From Vesta saturnalis (lineage: Eukaryota > Arthropoda > Insecta > Coleoptera > Lampyridae), in assembly GCA_036346205.1 (NCBI GenBank), contig JARFJB010002134.1, positions 1 to 64,000 of the forward strand: DNA of 64,000 nucleotides, read 5' to 3'. The notes below the pieces were generated by a model, which worked only from the letters and a program-made list of their open reading frames with translations, made no database searches and had not been told where the DNA came from. Positions within the stretch are counted from its first letter, which is position 1; each line of letters opens with the position of its first letter. Below are positions 10,375-22,852 of this stretch, piece by piece. A program made the translations under genes and the position numbers.

Positions 10375-13300
10375 TCAAGGTCTAGTATCAGTGAAATTGA
10401 AATTTACCAATCGTTTATCATCGTAAGGACTAAGTATTGCTTTATTCTGTTTGATTGTAAACACATCATGTCTCTTTGACCTTATCAAATGTTGATATCG
10501 CCTTATTACGTTACCATCAAACAAAATGTGTTTATAATCATTTATCGTGATCTGTTTGACGCTTGCACGGGTCGAATCCTTTGATTTTTTTACAACTTCT
10601 TTATCAACAGTGTAAGCACACATTTTTGCACGAAATCCTACAAATTCCAACATAATTGCGCCATGATTTTCATCGTTCATTAAGCCGGGGACTTTTTTAT
10701 TGACTAATGGAATTCCAAAGATATTTTCAGGACTATAGTCAGATGTATCGAATTTATCAATGCCTTATTTAATGTACTCATAGATATCAGGAACCTAAAA
10801 TGCGTATATAAGACTATCTGTATCTGTGTACAAGAGCATGGCATTATTTGGAAAATTGGGTAGGAGGTAACCATAATGAAAATTGTATAAAAAAGTTTCT
10901 GAAACGTCTAAAACACTGAAGCCTGCATATATGGGTTTATTTAGATATACTTCCAGCTTGTTCAATTGAATGATGAGCATATCATTGCTAAATATTGTAC
11001 AACTATGAAAATTTGGTTTTGATATGTAAGCACGAGCACCATAGCGACCATCCCATTCTGTTACTACACGTATATCCTTATATTTATGTACATTTTCCAT
11101 CAGTTTCCCAAAAACACTATTAATCATTAATTTATAAAAAATTTTGTCAAATTCATTTTGAGATTGCTGACGCATGGTTGTATTTAAATCGATATATTTT
11201 TTTAACCATGGTAACTGCTGAAAACGTGATATACGATGCACCTTTACCAACTTTAATCCATATTTTAAATATACTTTCAAATTTCTGTAATGAATTACGT
11301 AATTACGTTTTGGATACAATGTAAGTAATAATTTTTTTATTTTGGAATTTAAATCAGATACGGGTGGAATCATATGTTCCGGTGCCAATGGTAGATCACT
11401 GTGACTGACATGTAATTCTATGGGATAGTCTAAATCACACTCGATTATGTAACCAATTTCCGAATCACCAGGATGGTTTATTAAATCCAAAGTTTCAAAT
11501 TTATCCACAAAAGAAAAATCACCAAATGGTAAAAATTCTGACATGGTTGCCCCATATAAGTTATTTACGTCGTAGTACATTAAATACACACTTTCGGAAG
11601 TGGGATCAAATTTTTCCCCCATGTACTTATTGTTAGCTTTAGCATACCGATTAGAACATTGAGCCACACCACCCCTAATTCCTCTTTCAATAAACATTAG
11701 CATATCAATATCAGTAAATAGTTCTAACTTTACTCGTGTAATTTTAAGCATAGCATCGAATGCTAAACCGGGGGCTGTACAATAGTGCAGAGGATCAAGT
11801 TTGTAAGTACTTAAACAAGTTTGCCAAAAATTTTCGAAAATATCAGTAAAAAGTAGAACGTCCGTTATTAAATACAAATCTGAGTACTCCCCTAAGATCT
11901 AATACGAAATTTGTTCCAAACATTAACCGCATGTGCAAAACTGACATCATTGATTCCTTCATTATTAAGATGACTAAAAAACGCTTCCTTGGGAGGTAGC
12001 TTGGTTCCGTCTAATTTATCCCACGTATCGATATACTCATAAGGAAACACACCTTTCCGAATTAGTAAAGAAAATTCTTCTTCATTTTTACAATTAGCTC
12101 TGGTAATAATTTTTTTACTATTTTTCAAATAGTTTGATAACTTTTCAATACTACTACTCATAAATCTGAAAGAGTCAATAAATCTAAACTTAATTTTACT
12201 ACCTTCTATTACTTTTGTGAAAGAGATATCTTTCTTTGTTTATGGGTAGGAGTGAAATCGCACCGGGAATAGTAGCCAATGCCCTAATGACGAAATGGCT
12301 ATCATAACCTGACAAATTATGAAATACAACCGGTAGGATGTGGGAGTCTTTATAGTATAGGTTACAATTCTGATGTGATGCTTCTCGAAATGCTCCAGTA
12401 AAATGGTTATGGTCCCTAACCTTTATATCATTATCTGTAAATGGTTTTTCGCAAATGTGACAAATCGTGGTGTTTTCAAAGTGTTCAACCTGATTGGGAG
12501 TTAAAGTACCCATAGGAATTATTTTATTTATGATTTCGGTACTCCAATGTGCAATACTTTGAAGCTCTTTAACAAACCATTGAATGCAATAATTTCCTCT
12601 ATAAAGCCTAAATCGAGATAAAGAATCATTGTATGAACACTTGAAGTAGTAAGCAATGCTGAAGGGTATATGTTTGGAATGAAATAGAGTATTACCCCCA
12701 AGGGATGTTAAATTTGTACACTTTTTTAAAATACTTTCTAAATCCGCATAAATTACAAACGGTGCCTTTTCCTGAAATGCGAAATTTTTGAACTGCAGAA
12801 ATATTTCCGCTTCGCTAGGCATCCTGGTAGAATATTGATTAAGTTGTAGAAGGCGATCTGAAGAAAAGAGGTTCAAGCATCGATAACAAATAAATTTCTT
12901 GTGCTCCCTATTCCATAGTTGTTTAGAAAAAAGAGCTGACATATTTTTAATCCACGCGAAATGATAAACGGTATTATTTTTTGTATTAATAGCATCAGCA
13001 GTAGAACCCGCAGAATGATAATTAGGCGAAAGTACTGAAAGATTTATAGGTTCCCTGACACTATTTTCTTGATTTACACTTAATACTAGCGGTAATACAC
13101 CTTTCACCTGAATGCAAACAAATTAATGGAGATTTTTCAAATTTTTTACATCATCTATTTTAATGGGAAATGGAATTTAATCATAATTTAAAACATCTCT
13201 AAAATGAGGATAACTGTAAACTCTATTTGAATGAAGTTGCACTGGTTATAATGCCGAAACAACGGCCCACAGGAAGCAATACGCGCCATCGTTCTTAACA

Positions 13301-14080
13301 TTTACTACCGCATGTTTTACTGCTATGAAGTAAGGAACTTTAACATAAGCCAAAAGGTCACCTCTAAATGGAGTATAGCTATTAATATTCACCTTTAAAT
13401 GTAAAACTTCGTGTAATACCCAACCGGAATCCCTTTCGGAAAACTCCTTTGTAATAAACGTTATTGTTATACCAGTCACGCAAATTGGTCGCAATATCGA
13501 TGACATAATTTTTTATGGCAAAAGTCTTCAACTCGATAACATAATTTTGAGGTTGCATGAAATTGCAGTCTACAATGACATTGACCCTTAGCATCGTTTG
13601 CCTTAGCATTACTTTAACCTTTCGTGCAAAACTATTGCATGCATTTTGTAAAAAAATAAGAGGGTCCTTAATGTTTGCTATATTGACTATAATGCCTGTA
13701 AGTAACCTACCATTAGAACATGAATCTATAGAGTACCAACCTAATTTATGTGTACGTTTTTTAGTGCCAATTCCACTACCTGTTTTCTCTGAAGCGTTCT
13801 TTAACCGTTTAAGTCTCACAAGATAACACTTTAACAATGATAAATTACTTTCAAGTTTACGCAAATTTTTACTTGCTTCTAAATAAATTTTACTTTGAAT
13901 TATATCTTCCAATAGCTTAATATTAGTGTTAATTATACGGATGTGCTTTACAAATTCATTTTTGGTTTTTAACAATGGAATAATACATGTTGTTAAATTA
14001 ACAATATCACTACTACTTGGTACAACCTCACTCATAGTTACCTTCAAAACTGTATCCAACACTGCAAAAGTATGAAGCAC
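10375..14080 (-). pseudogene. Protein-primed DNA polymerase B (pPolB), disrupted
   Basis: About 1235 codons on the minus strand, close to the family length. N-terminal part: 14080-13382, then ERDSGWVLHEVLHLKVNIN. Exonuclease motifs: Exo I YADLES; an embedded CHIC...DHNHFTGAFR...CNL zinc/HNH-like module; Exo II FHNLSGYDSHF; Exo III YLITDVLLF. Polymerase motifs: A YYDVNNLYG, B KLMINSVFGK, C YTDTDS. The C-terminus ends near LSPYDDKRL. Damage: stops after WAVVSAL (~13246), after VLNYD, and before VCIQVKG (~13115); frameshifts near 13435, 12220 and 11895; stops at ~10793 and ~10762. All catalytic residues I looked for remain. In intact relatives this enzyme copies the linear element from protein-primed ends. 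Confidence 0.85.
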
Positions 14081-14669
14081 ACACGATTACACAGTCATGG
14101 GCTTGTAGCAAATATTTTATTTATTATAACTGATATGTAAAAAATATATAATTTAAGTAACTATAGAAGTACTTTAGGTTTACAATTACAAATATTACGA
14201 GTGCAATATACTGACTGGTACAGCAATGCTGTTTATCGGTTTATATAGTCATATAAGCCCCCCATTCATGGTTAAATATCACAAACTTGTTATAACTTGT
14301 ATTTGACTTTATACAGCATACAGAAATTCGTCTTATATGAAAATGAAATGTGATACTTTCACGCGCTTTAGTTCATTGCCCTTAGATTGCGTTTACAAAA
14401 GTATTCTCAAGAGCTTCAGTTCAGAAAGATATTGCACTTTCTTTATTATTATTTTTAGTGGACGTTTACTGGGAATATCTAATAACCTAACCTTGCTGAC
14501 ATGGCATGAAATACCTGTTCATGTCTAGATTATGATGCATTCATCACATTTGTTTGTACAGGTCAATAGTAACCACTTCCACTTTTTTGTACACGTTAAC
14601 AAATTTACGTGTATATAATAATAATTTTATTTCAATATTCAGTCGTTACATACATACCATACTGACAAA
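14081..14669. other. Divergent intergenic/promoter region
   Basis: 589 bp between the PolB start (minus) and the spliced gene at 14670 (plus). It is AT-rich, with short ORFs of about 60 codons that look like chance. By position it should hold both promoters. I see no clear palindrome cluster here, unlike at 7.1 kb. Confidence 0.35.
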
Positions 14670-15347
14670 ATGGCATCAAACAACAAACGATCAAAACTGT
14701 CACTACAAAAGAAGAAAGCCAACATACTGCAACTTGTATTAGTGTGGGGGTCGAAACAAGTAGAACCAGTTGAGCCACATGTAGGTGAAAATTAGATACC
14801 AATCATCTCTATACCAGACAGTGATGTAGAGGACGACGATTTTGCAAGGTTTTTTGAAAAGTAAGTATTCCTTGCTTAATGTATTGTTTTTACGTGGTGA
14901 TTTTCTTAATAAATATATTATTAACCAAACCAATTATTTTGTAGCATTACGCCCGCAACCACAGTTGCAGCTTTACCACCACTGCAGCCACCTACACTCC
15001 CCCAATATGAAGGAATTGCAGCTTCACTACCACTACCACCACCGCAGCCACCTATACTCCTCCAATATGGAGGAAAAAATTTAGAATTAATGCGACCAGT
15101 AAGTCCACCTCCACCATCACAAGCAATATCTCAAGATCCTACAGACTTGCAGCAATTTAAAATAAAAAGTGTTAGGAGGTTGCAGAACATTTTATCGACA
15201 TATATTAACTCTGAAAAATCGGAAGCGGCAAAAGTGGAACGATTAAATAGTGAGTTGGCTGCAGCGAACGACAACTTACAAGTTGCACGGCAGAACATTA
15301 AAAATACACACAATGCGTTAAGAATATTGGATAGTTTAGACATTTAA
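14670..15347 (+). pseudogene. Two-exon spliced gene with proline-rich middle and coiled-coil end
   Basis: Exon 1 is 14670-14860, from ATG with MASNNKRSKLSLQKKK. The intron is 14861-14944 (84 bp, GTAAGT...TTATTTTGTAG). Exon 2 is 14945-15347. The exons join in frame, and exon 2 stays open for 134 codons to TAA. One TAG at 14793-14795 interrupts exon 1, so the present copy encodes no full product. Without it the protein would be 197 residues: a basic N-terminus, an acidic patch (SDVEDDDFARFFEK), a proline-rich repeat (LPPLQPPTLPQYEG and a near copy), then a helical, probably coiled-coil end (KVERLNSELAAANDNLQVAR). An AATAAA lies at 15390-15395. The family is unknown; it may be a captured host-type gene or an accessory of the element. 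Confidence 0.55.
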
Positions 15348-15395
15348 GTTAGTTTATAATTAGGTACTAAGTAGTCTTGTGATTGTTTCAATAAA

Positions 15396-15769
15396 TATTT
15401 TTTTATACTGTATTATTTTTCATTAACACATATATACAGAAAGTTAAGTCGAAGTTATAAGTGAAGAACGGATTAAGTGTTAAAATTTTCATTTGAAACA
15501 TAACCTCTAAAAATATGAATTTAAAGCATAAAAAATAAGATATATTCAATTCCAATATATCATTGGAAATATACGTATGATTTTATATATCTCGAATTTT
15601 TTGTGTAAACAGTGCGGACATTCAACATTTTTTTAATAAAAGACTTATAATTCTCATAATTGTTAAATGATAGTTTATATTGTAAATAGAACACTGAAAT
15701 GATTGTGAAAAGGTGAAATACTCCTATAAGACTAAGACATCGCGAATGGATTATATGCATGAGTACACG

Positions 15770-15813
<44 letters not shown>

Positions 15814-16885
15814 TGTAAAAAGCAATTCGAGTCGTGTTTTACCTCTTTTTATTAGTAAGAATTTTAACTATTGTTCCTAACATTCTTCATGTACACATAC
15901 AAAATGAATATCGTTCAAGTGCACGCCAATTACTTATGCAACACAACTTGCACTTTTGCATATCATTCTACATTTATTTTATTTATAATTAAATTAAAAA
16001 TTACACTCATACATAACTTTATTGATATTCCATTTTAAAATTATAGGCTTTTTTTTATATGTGCAAGCTTGATTCACCATTTAAATAAAGTTAGTTATGA
16101 TTTACCCCATATGTATATAAAATTTAATGTTATAAATAGAACAAATTACAACATATTTGTATTTACAAATAAAATGTGATTTATTTTATTATAAAACAAA
16201 TAAAATTTAAATGAGAAAGTTTAATGTTGATTTATGATTTTACTACAGCATAAAATTTAAGTGAGTTCAAAATTGCATGGAATCTCTTATGTGTTCCTTA
16301 AATTTAAATTTGAAAGTGCTACCATGTGCGCTCTTAAATGATTGGTATATATTATATATACAGATTTTTTGAATGAAAACTTTCAATGTTAGGAAAAAAA
16401 AGCACAATTTCACTTAAATAACACTGAAGTATAATGAAAATACATTGCATGAATAAGTCCTAAACGAAACGCACTCCTGAATTTTTAAATTTTTTCTCTA
16501 TTTCCCAGTAAAAAAAAATATATTTTAACATTATTGCGTTTTACCAGTGACATTTTATCCGTTTCATTTATTAATTTACCAAAAAATAGTAAAACTGACC
16601 CACTAAACTGAGATTCTGATTTTAAGCAAAACTACTTTTTCTACTTACTAAAACATACACAATTTTGTAAAAGCATTCACGTTGTTAAAATTGATTGATT
16701 TTTGGAACAAGCAATTACCAAAATTTTCAATAAAAGAACACTTTAAACTGCATAAAGAAAAACAGGATAATGCACGCATTTTGCTTTGAAAAACGCTTGT
16801 ACACGTTACAAGACAGTCTATATTTAGCGCTTACATTACTCCGATTGTGCAATTATTAAGCACACATGCGCTAGTTGCAAGTTCA
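15396..16885. other. AT-rich region without recognisable genes
   Basis: About 1.5 kb, very AT-rich, with a (TA)n tract at 15775-15811. Only short chance ORFs were seen. It lies inside element 1 between the spliced gene and the subterminal repeats. Confidence 0.5.
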
Positions 16886-17345
16886 AAGTTTTTCCACATT
16901 TTTTTGAGAAAATTTGGAACTGCTATTTTTTGCGTTGTTATTCGTTTAGTCTACATGCAAAAAATTGGAATTTTTGGGTAAAGGATTAGCCCGTTATGAT
17001 TTATTAGTATATGTAAGTACCAACGTTCATGTATATATTAACCACAAACAAGTTCAAAGCTTTTTTTTCACATTTTTTTAGTTTTGAGAAAATTTGGAAC
17101 TGCTATCTTTTGCGCTGTTATTTGTTTAGACTACATGCAAAAATTAAAATTTTTGACTAAAGGACTAGCTTGTTACGATTTATTAATTTATGTAAATATC
17201 AACGTACTACTTTCACAAGACTATTTGTTTTGAATTTTTTTTAAATTCCGAATTTATTTAACTGCTATCCTTTGCGCTGTTATTTGTTTAGTCTATATAC
17301 AAAAATTCAGAATTTTTGACTTAACGATTAAACTGCTATGATAAA
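16886..17345. repeat. Subterminal ~170-bp repeat, three copies
   Basis: Three diverged direct copies centred on TTTGCGCTGTTATTTGTTTA (at about 16930, 17110 and 17273), each followed by CTACATGCAAAAATT-type sequence and GATTTATTA in the first two. Copies in element 2 lie at 29.90-30.13 kb (inverted relative to these), at about 31.30 kb (same orientation) and at about 31.53 kb (inverted). It is a conserved subterminal component of the family. Confidence 0.65.
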
Positions 17346-17760
17346 AAGAGTATATTTATTTATTATAAAACATTTCACACACACACACATAAAATTTTTG
17401 CTTATTTCTACATTTCATCAATAGCTAAGATAATGTTATTCACCTTCTCTATGTAATATAAGTTTTATGTGATAATTATAAGGTTACAATGTCATTTCTT
17501 CCTACATAATTTGTATAATTTAATAAATCATGATAAGAAACTCGTTTAATATGACAATTCAATTAAACCATACGGAAACTTATTTTAAATTGTCTTTTCA
17601 TTTGTAATTCACTTTTTCTTGATTAATTTTCTTCTTTTATGCCTACACACGGTTTATTATTTTCTACTACTATTGCCTTTTCTTTATGCAATATAACATG
17701 CACTACTGTAATTACTTATTTACCTTTTAAAGCGTCTTTCATTCAAATTACAATGCACCT

Positions 17761-17958
17761 TTATTTAATACTTTTCATGGCACATCCATTCGAAGTTGCA
17801 TCATTTTTTTTTAGCTCATACAGCTCTAAATCTATCCTTAATTTTTTTATTTCCTTGATTAACACCTCGAGTCTTTTCTTTCTCTCATCAATACTTAATA
17901 ATTCTTTCTTTCTTTCTCTTCTTATCATTCTTATTACTTTCACCATTTCTGGCACCAA
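17761..17958 (-). CDS. CC protein, copy 1: short Lys/Arg/Glu-rich coiled-coil ORF
   Basis: The minus-strand frame reads MVKVIRMIRRERKKELLSID and then ERKKRLEVLIKEIKKLRIDL, a charged heptad-like helix of about 60 residues. The same protein is encoded in element 2 at 29362-29529 and 30993-31115, with many conservative changes but a retained frame. That argues this strand, not the longer plus-strand frame at 17639-17968, is the coding one. It resembles the C-terminal coiled coil of some transposon-encoded Myb/MADF-like DNA-binding proteins, but no DNA-binding domain is visible. It reads inward from the right TIR. Confidence 0.45.
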   Translation of the reverse strand: MVPEMVKVIRMIRRERKKELLSIDERKKRLEVLIKEIKKLRIDLELYELKKNDATSNGCAMKSIK

Positions 17959-18039
17959 AGTTTACTGAATCATGCAATCCTGGAGAAGCCTCTTTATTAT
18001 AAACATGCATCCTTTCAAAACTGCTAACCTACTCAAAAA

Positions 18040-18345
18040 ACTTTTAGATTTCTAAGAATGATTACCTTGCAACCTCTATGTTTAGCTTTGACCTTGACCT
18101 TTTTATATTTCTAAGAAATGTAATATGACACCACCGTAGGTCAATAATCATTGACCTTGAAAACTCTATTTTTAGATTTATGATTACCTTGCAACTTATA
18201 TTTTTAGCTTGGACCTTGACCAGCTCCAAAATTTTAAATTTACCTCCTTAAGCTTGACCTTGAAAGAGCTCCAAAAGCTATCGTTTCTCACCACCAGAGG
18301 GCGAGTGAACTTGAACTGGTCCAGAACCGGGCCCATATTACTACT
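18040..18345. repeat. Right TIR of element 1
   Basis: Ends CATATTACTACT-3' at 18345, matching the AGTAGTA terminus of elements 2 and 3. It contains GACCTTGACC and GGTCAATAATCATTGACC blocks. The inner part (18040-18130) is the inverted partner of 3996-4085. The outer part carries CACCACCAGAGGGCGAGTG, unique to this copy. The satellite resumes at 18346 with GAAGAG, the expected site of the 6-bp duplication whose partner was lost with the left end. Confidence 0.65.
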
Positions 18346-19957
18346 GAAGAGGTATTTGTTTACGTAATACTTTGGTCTTCTCTTCTTTCCTAATTCTTAT
18401 AGTTCTTTTGATACTAAAATTAACAAATGGAACACGTAATTCTGTCCCTGTTTGGTTCTGAGGTCTGTCTAGCCCTACTGTAACAATCATCGAGGCAAAA
18501 ATTGTGTATTAGGACATCATAAGTTTGAAGAGGTATTTGTTTACATAATACCTTGGTCTTCGGTCCTTTCCTAATTCTTATTGTCCTTTTGACCCTAAAA
18601 TTAACAAACCTTTTCTGTGTCAAGTACTCAGAAGTCCGGAAGAGGAATTTATGACCGTGTTTGCTTCTGAAATCGGTGTAAATCGAGGAAAAAATTGTGT
18701 ATTAGGACATCGTAAGTTTGAAGAGGTATTTGTTCACCTTTTTATACCAGGAGTACAGAAGTGTGGAACACGTACTTGTGCACCTGATTGGTTCTGAAAT
18801 CTGTCTAAACCGACTGTAACAATCATTGAGGGAAAAATTGTGTATTAGGACATCATAAGTTTGAAGAGGTGTTTCTTTACCTAACACTTTGGTCTTTTGA
18901 TCTTTCCTAATTCTTATAGTTCTTTTCATTCTAACATTAACAAACCTTTATGGTGTCAAGTATTCAAAAGTCCGGAGAGGAACCTATGACCGTGTTTGCT
19001 TCTGAAATTGGCGTAAATTGAGGCAAACTTTGTATATTAGGACAACATTAGTTTGAATAGGTATTTGCACACCTTTTTATACCAAGTGTACGAAAGTGTA
19101 GAACACGTACTTGTGCCCCTGATTGGTTCTGAAATCTGTCTAACCCGACTGTAACAATCATCGAGGCAAAAATTGTGTATTAGGGCATCATAAGTTTGAA
19201 GAGGTATTTGCTCACCTTTTTATACCAGGGGTACAGAAGTGTGGAACATGTACTTGTTCCCCTGTTTGGTTCTAAAGTCTGTCTAACCCGACTGTAATAG
19301 TCATCGAGGCAAAAATTGTGTATTAGGACATCATAAATTTGAAGAGGTTTTGTTTTCCTAATACTTTGGTCTTCTGTTCTTTTCTAATTCTTATAGTTGT
19401 ATTGTTACTAAAATTAACAAACCTTTTGTGTATCAAGCATTCAGAAGTCTGAAAGAGGAACCTATGGCCCTGTTTGCTTCTGAAATCGGCGTAATTTGAG
19501 GCATACTATGTGTATTAGGACATCATGAGTTTGAAAAGGTATTTGGTCACTTTTTCATACCAGGGGTACAGAAGTGTGGAACACGTATTTGTGCCCTGTT
19601 TGGTTCTGAAATCTGTCTAACCCGACAGTAATAATCATCTAGGCAAATATTGTGTATTAGGACATCATAAGTTTGAAGAGGTATTTCTTTACCAAATACT
19701 TTGGTCTTCTATTCTTTCCTAATTCTTATAGTTCTTTTGATTCTAAAATTAACAAACTTTTTTTGTGTCAAGCATTCAGAAGTCCGGAAGAGGAACCTAT
19801 GACCCTGTTTGCTACTGAAATCGGCGTAAACTGAGACAAACTTTGTGTATTAGGTCATCATGATTCGAAGAGGTAATTGCTCACCATTTTATACCAGGGT
19901 ACAGAAGTGTATCACGTACTTGTGCCCTGATTGGTTCTGATATCTGTCTAACCCGAC
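18346..19957. repeat. Satellite array 2, A+B dimers
   Basis: Alternating ~190-bp A units, as in array 1, and ~145-bp B units. B is marked by TTTTTATACCAGGGGTACAG, GTGTGGAACACGTACTTGTG, CTGTCTAACCCGACTGTAAT and ATCATCGAGGCAAAAATTGT. It is bounded by element 1 on the left and truncated element 3 on the right. Confidence 0.9.
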
Positions 19958-20072
19958 AATTGATTTTTATTTAGGTCATTTTATATAGACGTAGTACATC
20001 AAATTTAAATGTATATAACTCCCTACTGTAATTGCTGTCATTGTTCTTTTACAATAAGTCTTCTTTTATACG

Positions 20073-20285
20073 TTGTATATAGGCCAATTTAAAGCCTGTT
20101 CCAACGTACGTCAGTTCAATTTCCTTATGGGAGATTACGATAAAGGTCGATATCAGATAAAATTCACGTTTATCGAACGCGCCCAAACAAATATATGCAG
20201 AGCCAATAAGGAATCATTATGGGTTGAGAAGAAAATACCGAAAACTAGTACTACAAAAGTTATTTTACTGTCTACGTCTACTTAA
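20073..20285 (+). CDS. Uncertain ORF, possibly a 3' exon
   Basis: The frame FKACSNVRQFNFLMGDYDKG...ESLWVEKKIPKT continues to TAA 20285 and is preceded by GTTGTATATAG, which could be a splice acceptor near 20080. Residue composition looks protein-like rather than repeat-derived. No family was recognised and no other copy was seen. It may be chance. Confidence 0.2.
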   Translation: MYIGQFKACSNVRQFNFLMGDYDKGRYQIKFTFIERAQTNICRANKESLWVEKKIPKTSTTKVILLSTST

Positions 20286-20893
20286 AAACAACATATTCAC
20301 AACACTTAAAGTCTTTATTTTTTAATTATACAGTTACTTAAACCTAATACATTGTGAGATACTTATAACACCTTAGCAGCGTCTTAAATTTTCTTCTTTA
20401 AAATACTTGTAAAAGCACTAAGGTAATCCCTAACACTCAATCATGGTTTCCAACGCTACTTTTTATTCTATCTTTTCAAACATAAAAGTCATTTTCTTCT
20501 CAAAAGCGACGCAGTTCATTAAAATATCATTTTCTCGGGTCAGAATTGCACCCTAGATGATAAGCCTCGTTGACACAGTACCTATAACTATTGGAAAAGC
20601 TAATACTAAAATAAAACGAGTTCTACTTTCCGATTATACTTGGACCTTCCTATTTCCACGAATTGGGATTTCTAATCACGACCAGATTCCATGTTTAGGT
20701 TTTGACCTAGTCCAATTTAGCCTCAACCACGATTAATGAGCTACTTGGCGCTGTAAGAAACGGTTACCTGTATTTGAAACATCCTGGCCGACCATAGTAT
20801 GAGCCCACGCTTTTTATTACAATTTAGTTAATAACCTTGATATTAGCATAACAACAACATCATTCCTCTTGTTTCCATGTTTCCATGACTCGT

Positions 20894-21223
20894 TTAGAAT
20901 TGGTCCTGCAGGTTGACTCGACTACATTTTGATCGGACGAGGTCGGGTAAGATCGGATAGCCTGTAGGACATATGGTATTATTGAAAATTGCTTGGAGAT
21001 CACACTGATTTTTCCTATTCCGAGGATATATATGAAGTATTCTAGTTAAATTATGTTTACATATGGCTGGACTGCTATTTGTTGTTTTTCCGACTGCACC
21101 CAGACTAGTCATGAATACATCCTTTTCATACGCAAAGAACACAACAGTAATTAAGGTTTTATTTTTAATTATACATCTTTTGTAATCGAGAAAATATAAT
21201 TGTAACTGACTACTGCCCTTCAT
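20894..21223 (-). pseudogene. P2 accessory gene, copy 2 (C-terminal part, degenerate)
   Basis: The minus-strand frame contains YEKDVFMTSLGAVGKTTNSS, the conserved C-terminal block of P2 (compare KDVYIISAGTVGKTTNLT in copy 3). The N-terminal half is not recognisable in this frame, and residues after the block have no counterpart in the other copies, so this copy is degraded and its tail is read-through. It lies directly 3' of P1 copy 1 on the same strand, preserving the P1-P2 order. Confidence 0.45.
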
Positions 21224-21258
21224 ATTCTTCTTCCCCTTTTCATTTTCACTGGTATACC

Positions 21259-21545
21259 TTATCCTTCAAATCTAGAGTGAACTCTTCTAGTTGTGCCGCA
21301 CTTAACTTTTGTATTAAACAAGTCAAACAATATCGACCCTTTAAAACGTTTCACATATTTTACACCATTTTCATATTTCTTTGCAAGTACATGACAGTCC
21401 TCTTCCGTATAAAAGCGTCCTAAACCATATACTGCTTCATAATTAGCATCAAATGCCAATGTTGTCAATTGTTGAGTAAACGTTTCACGACTGTATGAGC
21501 ATCTACCGCTTTGGTCCATGATTCAGCAGCGTAGCACATCCACAT
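21259..21545 (-). pseudogene. P1 accessory gene, copy 1
   Basis: From ATG 21545 the frame starts MWMCYAAESWTKAVDAHTVV. It then shifts near 21465 to the frame carrying LTTLAFDANYEAVYGLGRFY, EEDCHVLAKKYENGV and KYVKRFKGS, ending at 21259. P1 copy 2 at 26845 has the same opening (MWMAYAQEQWIKATD) and FDAEHEVVYGRGDYSEAEC. The protein is about 90 residues with a small conserved Trp/Tyr-rich N-terminus. It is always followed by P2. No function is known to me. Confidence 0.5.
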
Positions 21546-21599
21546 ATTGAATCAATTTTATTTGAACATTACCGCTTAAATACCTTAACCACTTCTATA

Positions 21600-22210
21600 T
21601 CTACCCTTTGCTGATGACCTAATTTCTATTTTTATATTTGACTTGAAGAGCATTTAGCTAATATAAGACCCATTTAACCTTGACCTATTTTTTTAGCATA
21701 GATACCACTGCAGGTGACATTGAAAATTAATTTCTAGGAATTGTAATAACTTCTACGATCTATACAAAAGTCATTGATTAGGAACTGATTTCTATGAATA
21801 CTCTGCTTGAAAATTGATACCAGTAAATTTTGACCTTGACTCCATTTAGCCATGAACCTACTTTACAATCTGTTTGAATTGTAATATGATACCTGCAGGG
21901 GACCTTGAAAATTGATTTCTAGGAATTGACACATAGCTCTGACTCAACTAAATTCTAAGAATTGTTTGGTGACCTTGAAAATGTCTCGTCAAAGGGTTGC
22001 AAAATTTCAATGAACTTTACCTAACTTGGGAATTGATTTCCATGAATACCTTGATCAATAACTATTTCATGACGTTTTGACCTGGCTGAAAATTAGGAAT
22101 CCCTACTTGAAAGTCTTGAAACCTTGAACATTTTTCTTAATAAATTACTAAGTGGATCACTATACCATGCAATTTGTGTGACGCAATGGCCCTGAAAACG
22201 AAGAATCCTG
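21600..22210. repeat. Diverged AGGTCA/TGACCT-rich segment
   Basis: Repeated blocks of the form ...CTTGACC..., GACCTTGAAAATTGATTTC and AGGAATTG recur roughly every 60-120 bp. It resembles the TIR-proximal zones of elements 1 and 2 but is more diverged. No gene was seen between 21546 and 22852. Confidence 0.45.
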
Positions 22211-22852
22211 ATCCTATGTATACGTGACTTTGAAAGACCCTATATGATTTCGTCTAATAGATTACTAAGTGGTCATTTATAGGACTTATGACCAAATTGA
22301 TGAACAATGTTTAACCATTGACAATCTATTTGATAGCCATAAGTTCGATACATTTGAGACATCCTTGAAAATAGATTTCCGGTTAACTTTGAAATTTCAG
22401 GTACACTGTAGTCATTTAAAGGATTTTAATTTGCTGTTTGCAATAAGTTTGAAGAACATTTGTAATAAGTCATGACAATCTATTGAAGCAAGGATCAAGA
22501 TCCTGATAAATTTGGAAGCTTGAAATGTTTTCGGTTAACTTTAAATTTGGGTTTACAACATTATAATGAAAGTTTATTTGTTATTAAGGTTAAGAAAAAG
22601 CATGATTAAAAAAGTAACTAACTAAAATCTAGGAAAGATGATGATGTATCGTGGACCACATTAAACTAGAATCAGTTGAAGGAAGTTGAATGTGAAAAAC
22701 AAATAATAAATAGACATGCTCCAGCAAAGGTATTAAAAGTGACTATATCCCATAATACGTAAATCGATTTCTTATATGTGTATAGATGAGTATTGTGGTT
22801 AATAAATTATAAGTTTTATAAAAAATTTTACTTGTTAGATGACCTAATCAGT

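Larger units (their letters stand above)
3987..18345. mobile_element. Polinton/Maverick-like element 1 (decayed, ~14.3 kb)
   Basis: A Polinton-type gene set lies between satellite arrays: PLA2-like, adenain-like protease, penton and major capsid remnants, and a chromodomain integrase on the plus strand; protein-primed PolB on the minus strand. The right end reads ...ATATTACTACT and is followed at once by satellite from 18346. The left end has lost its outermost part: the satellite breaks in CTTTTGA at about 3987, and sequence from 3996 is the inverted match of 18040-18130. No target duplication is recoverable for that reason. Nearly every large gene has stops, frameshifts or deletions, so it is not autonomous now. 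I did not find the FtsK/HerA-type packaging ATPase expected in complete elements. The length fits the usual 14-20 kb range of the family. Confidence 0.85.

Noticed and set aside
17639..17968. 109-codon plus-strand ORF (and 29304-29672 minus), Phe/Ser-rich
   Set aside because: The opposite strand encodes the charged CC helix conserved in three copies; the hydrophobic frame is its complement.
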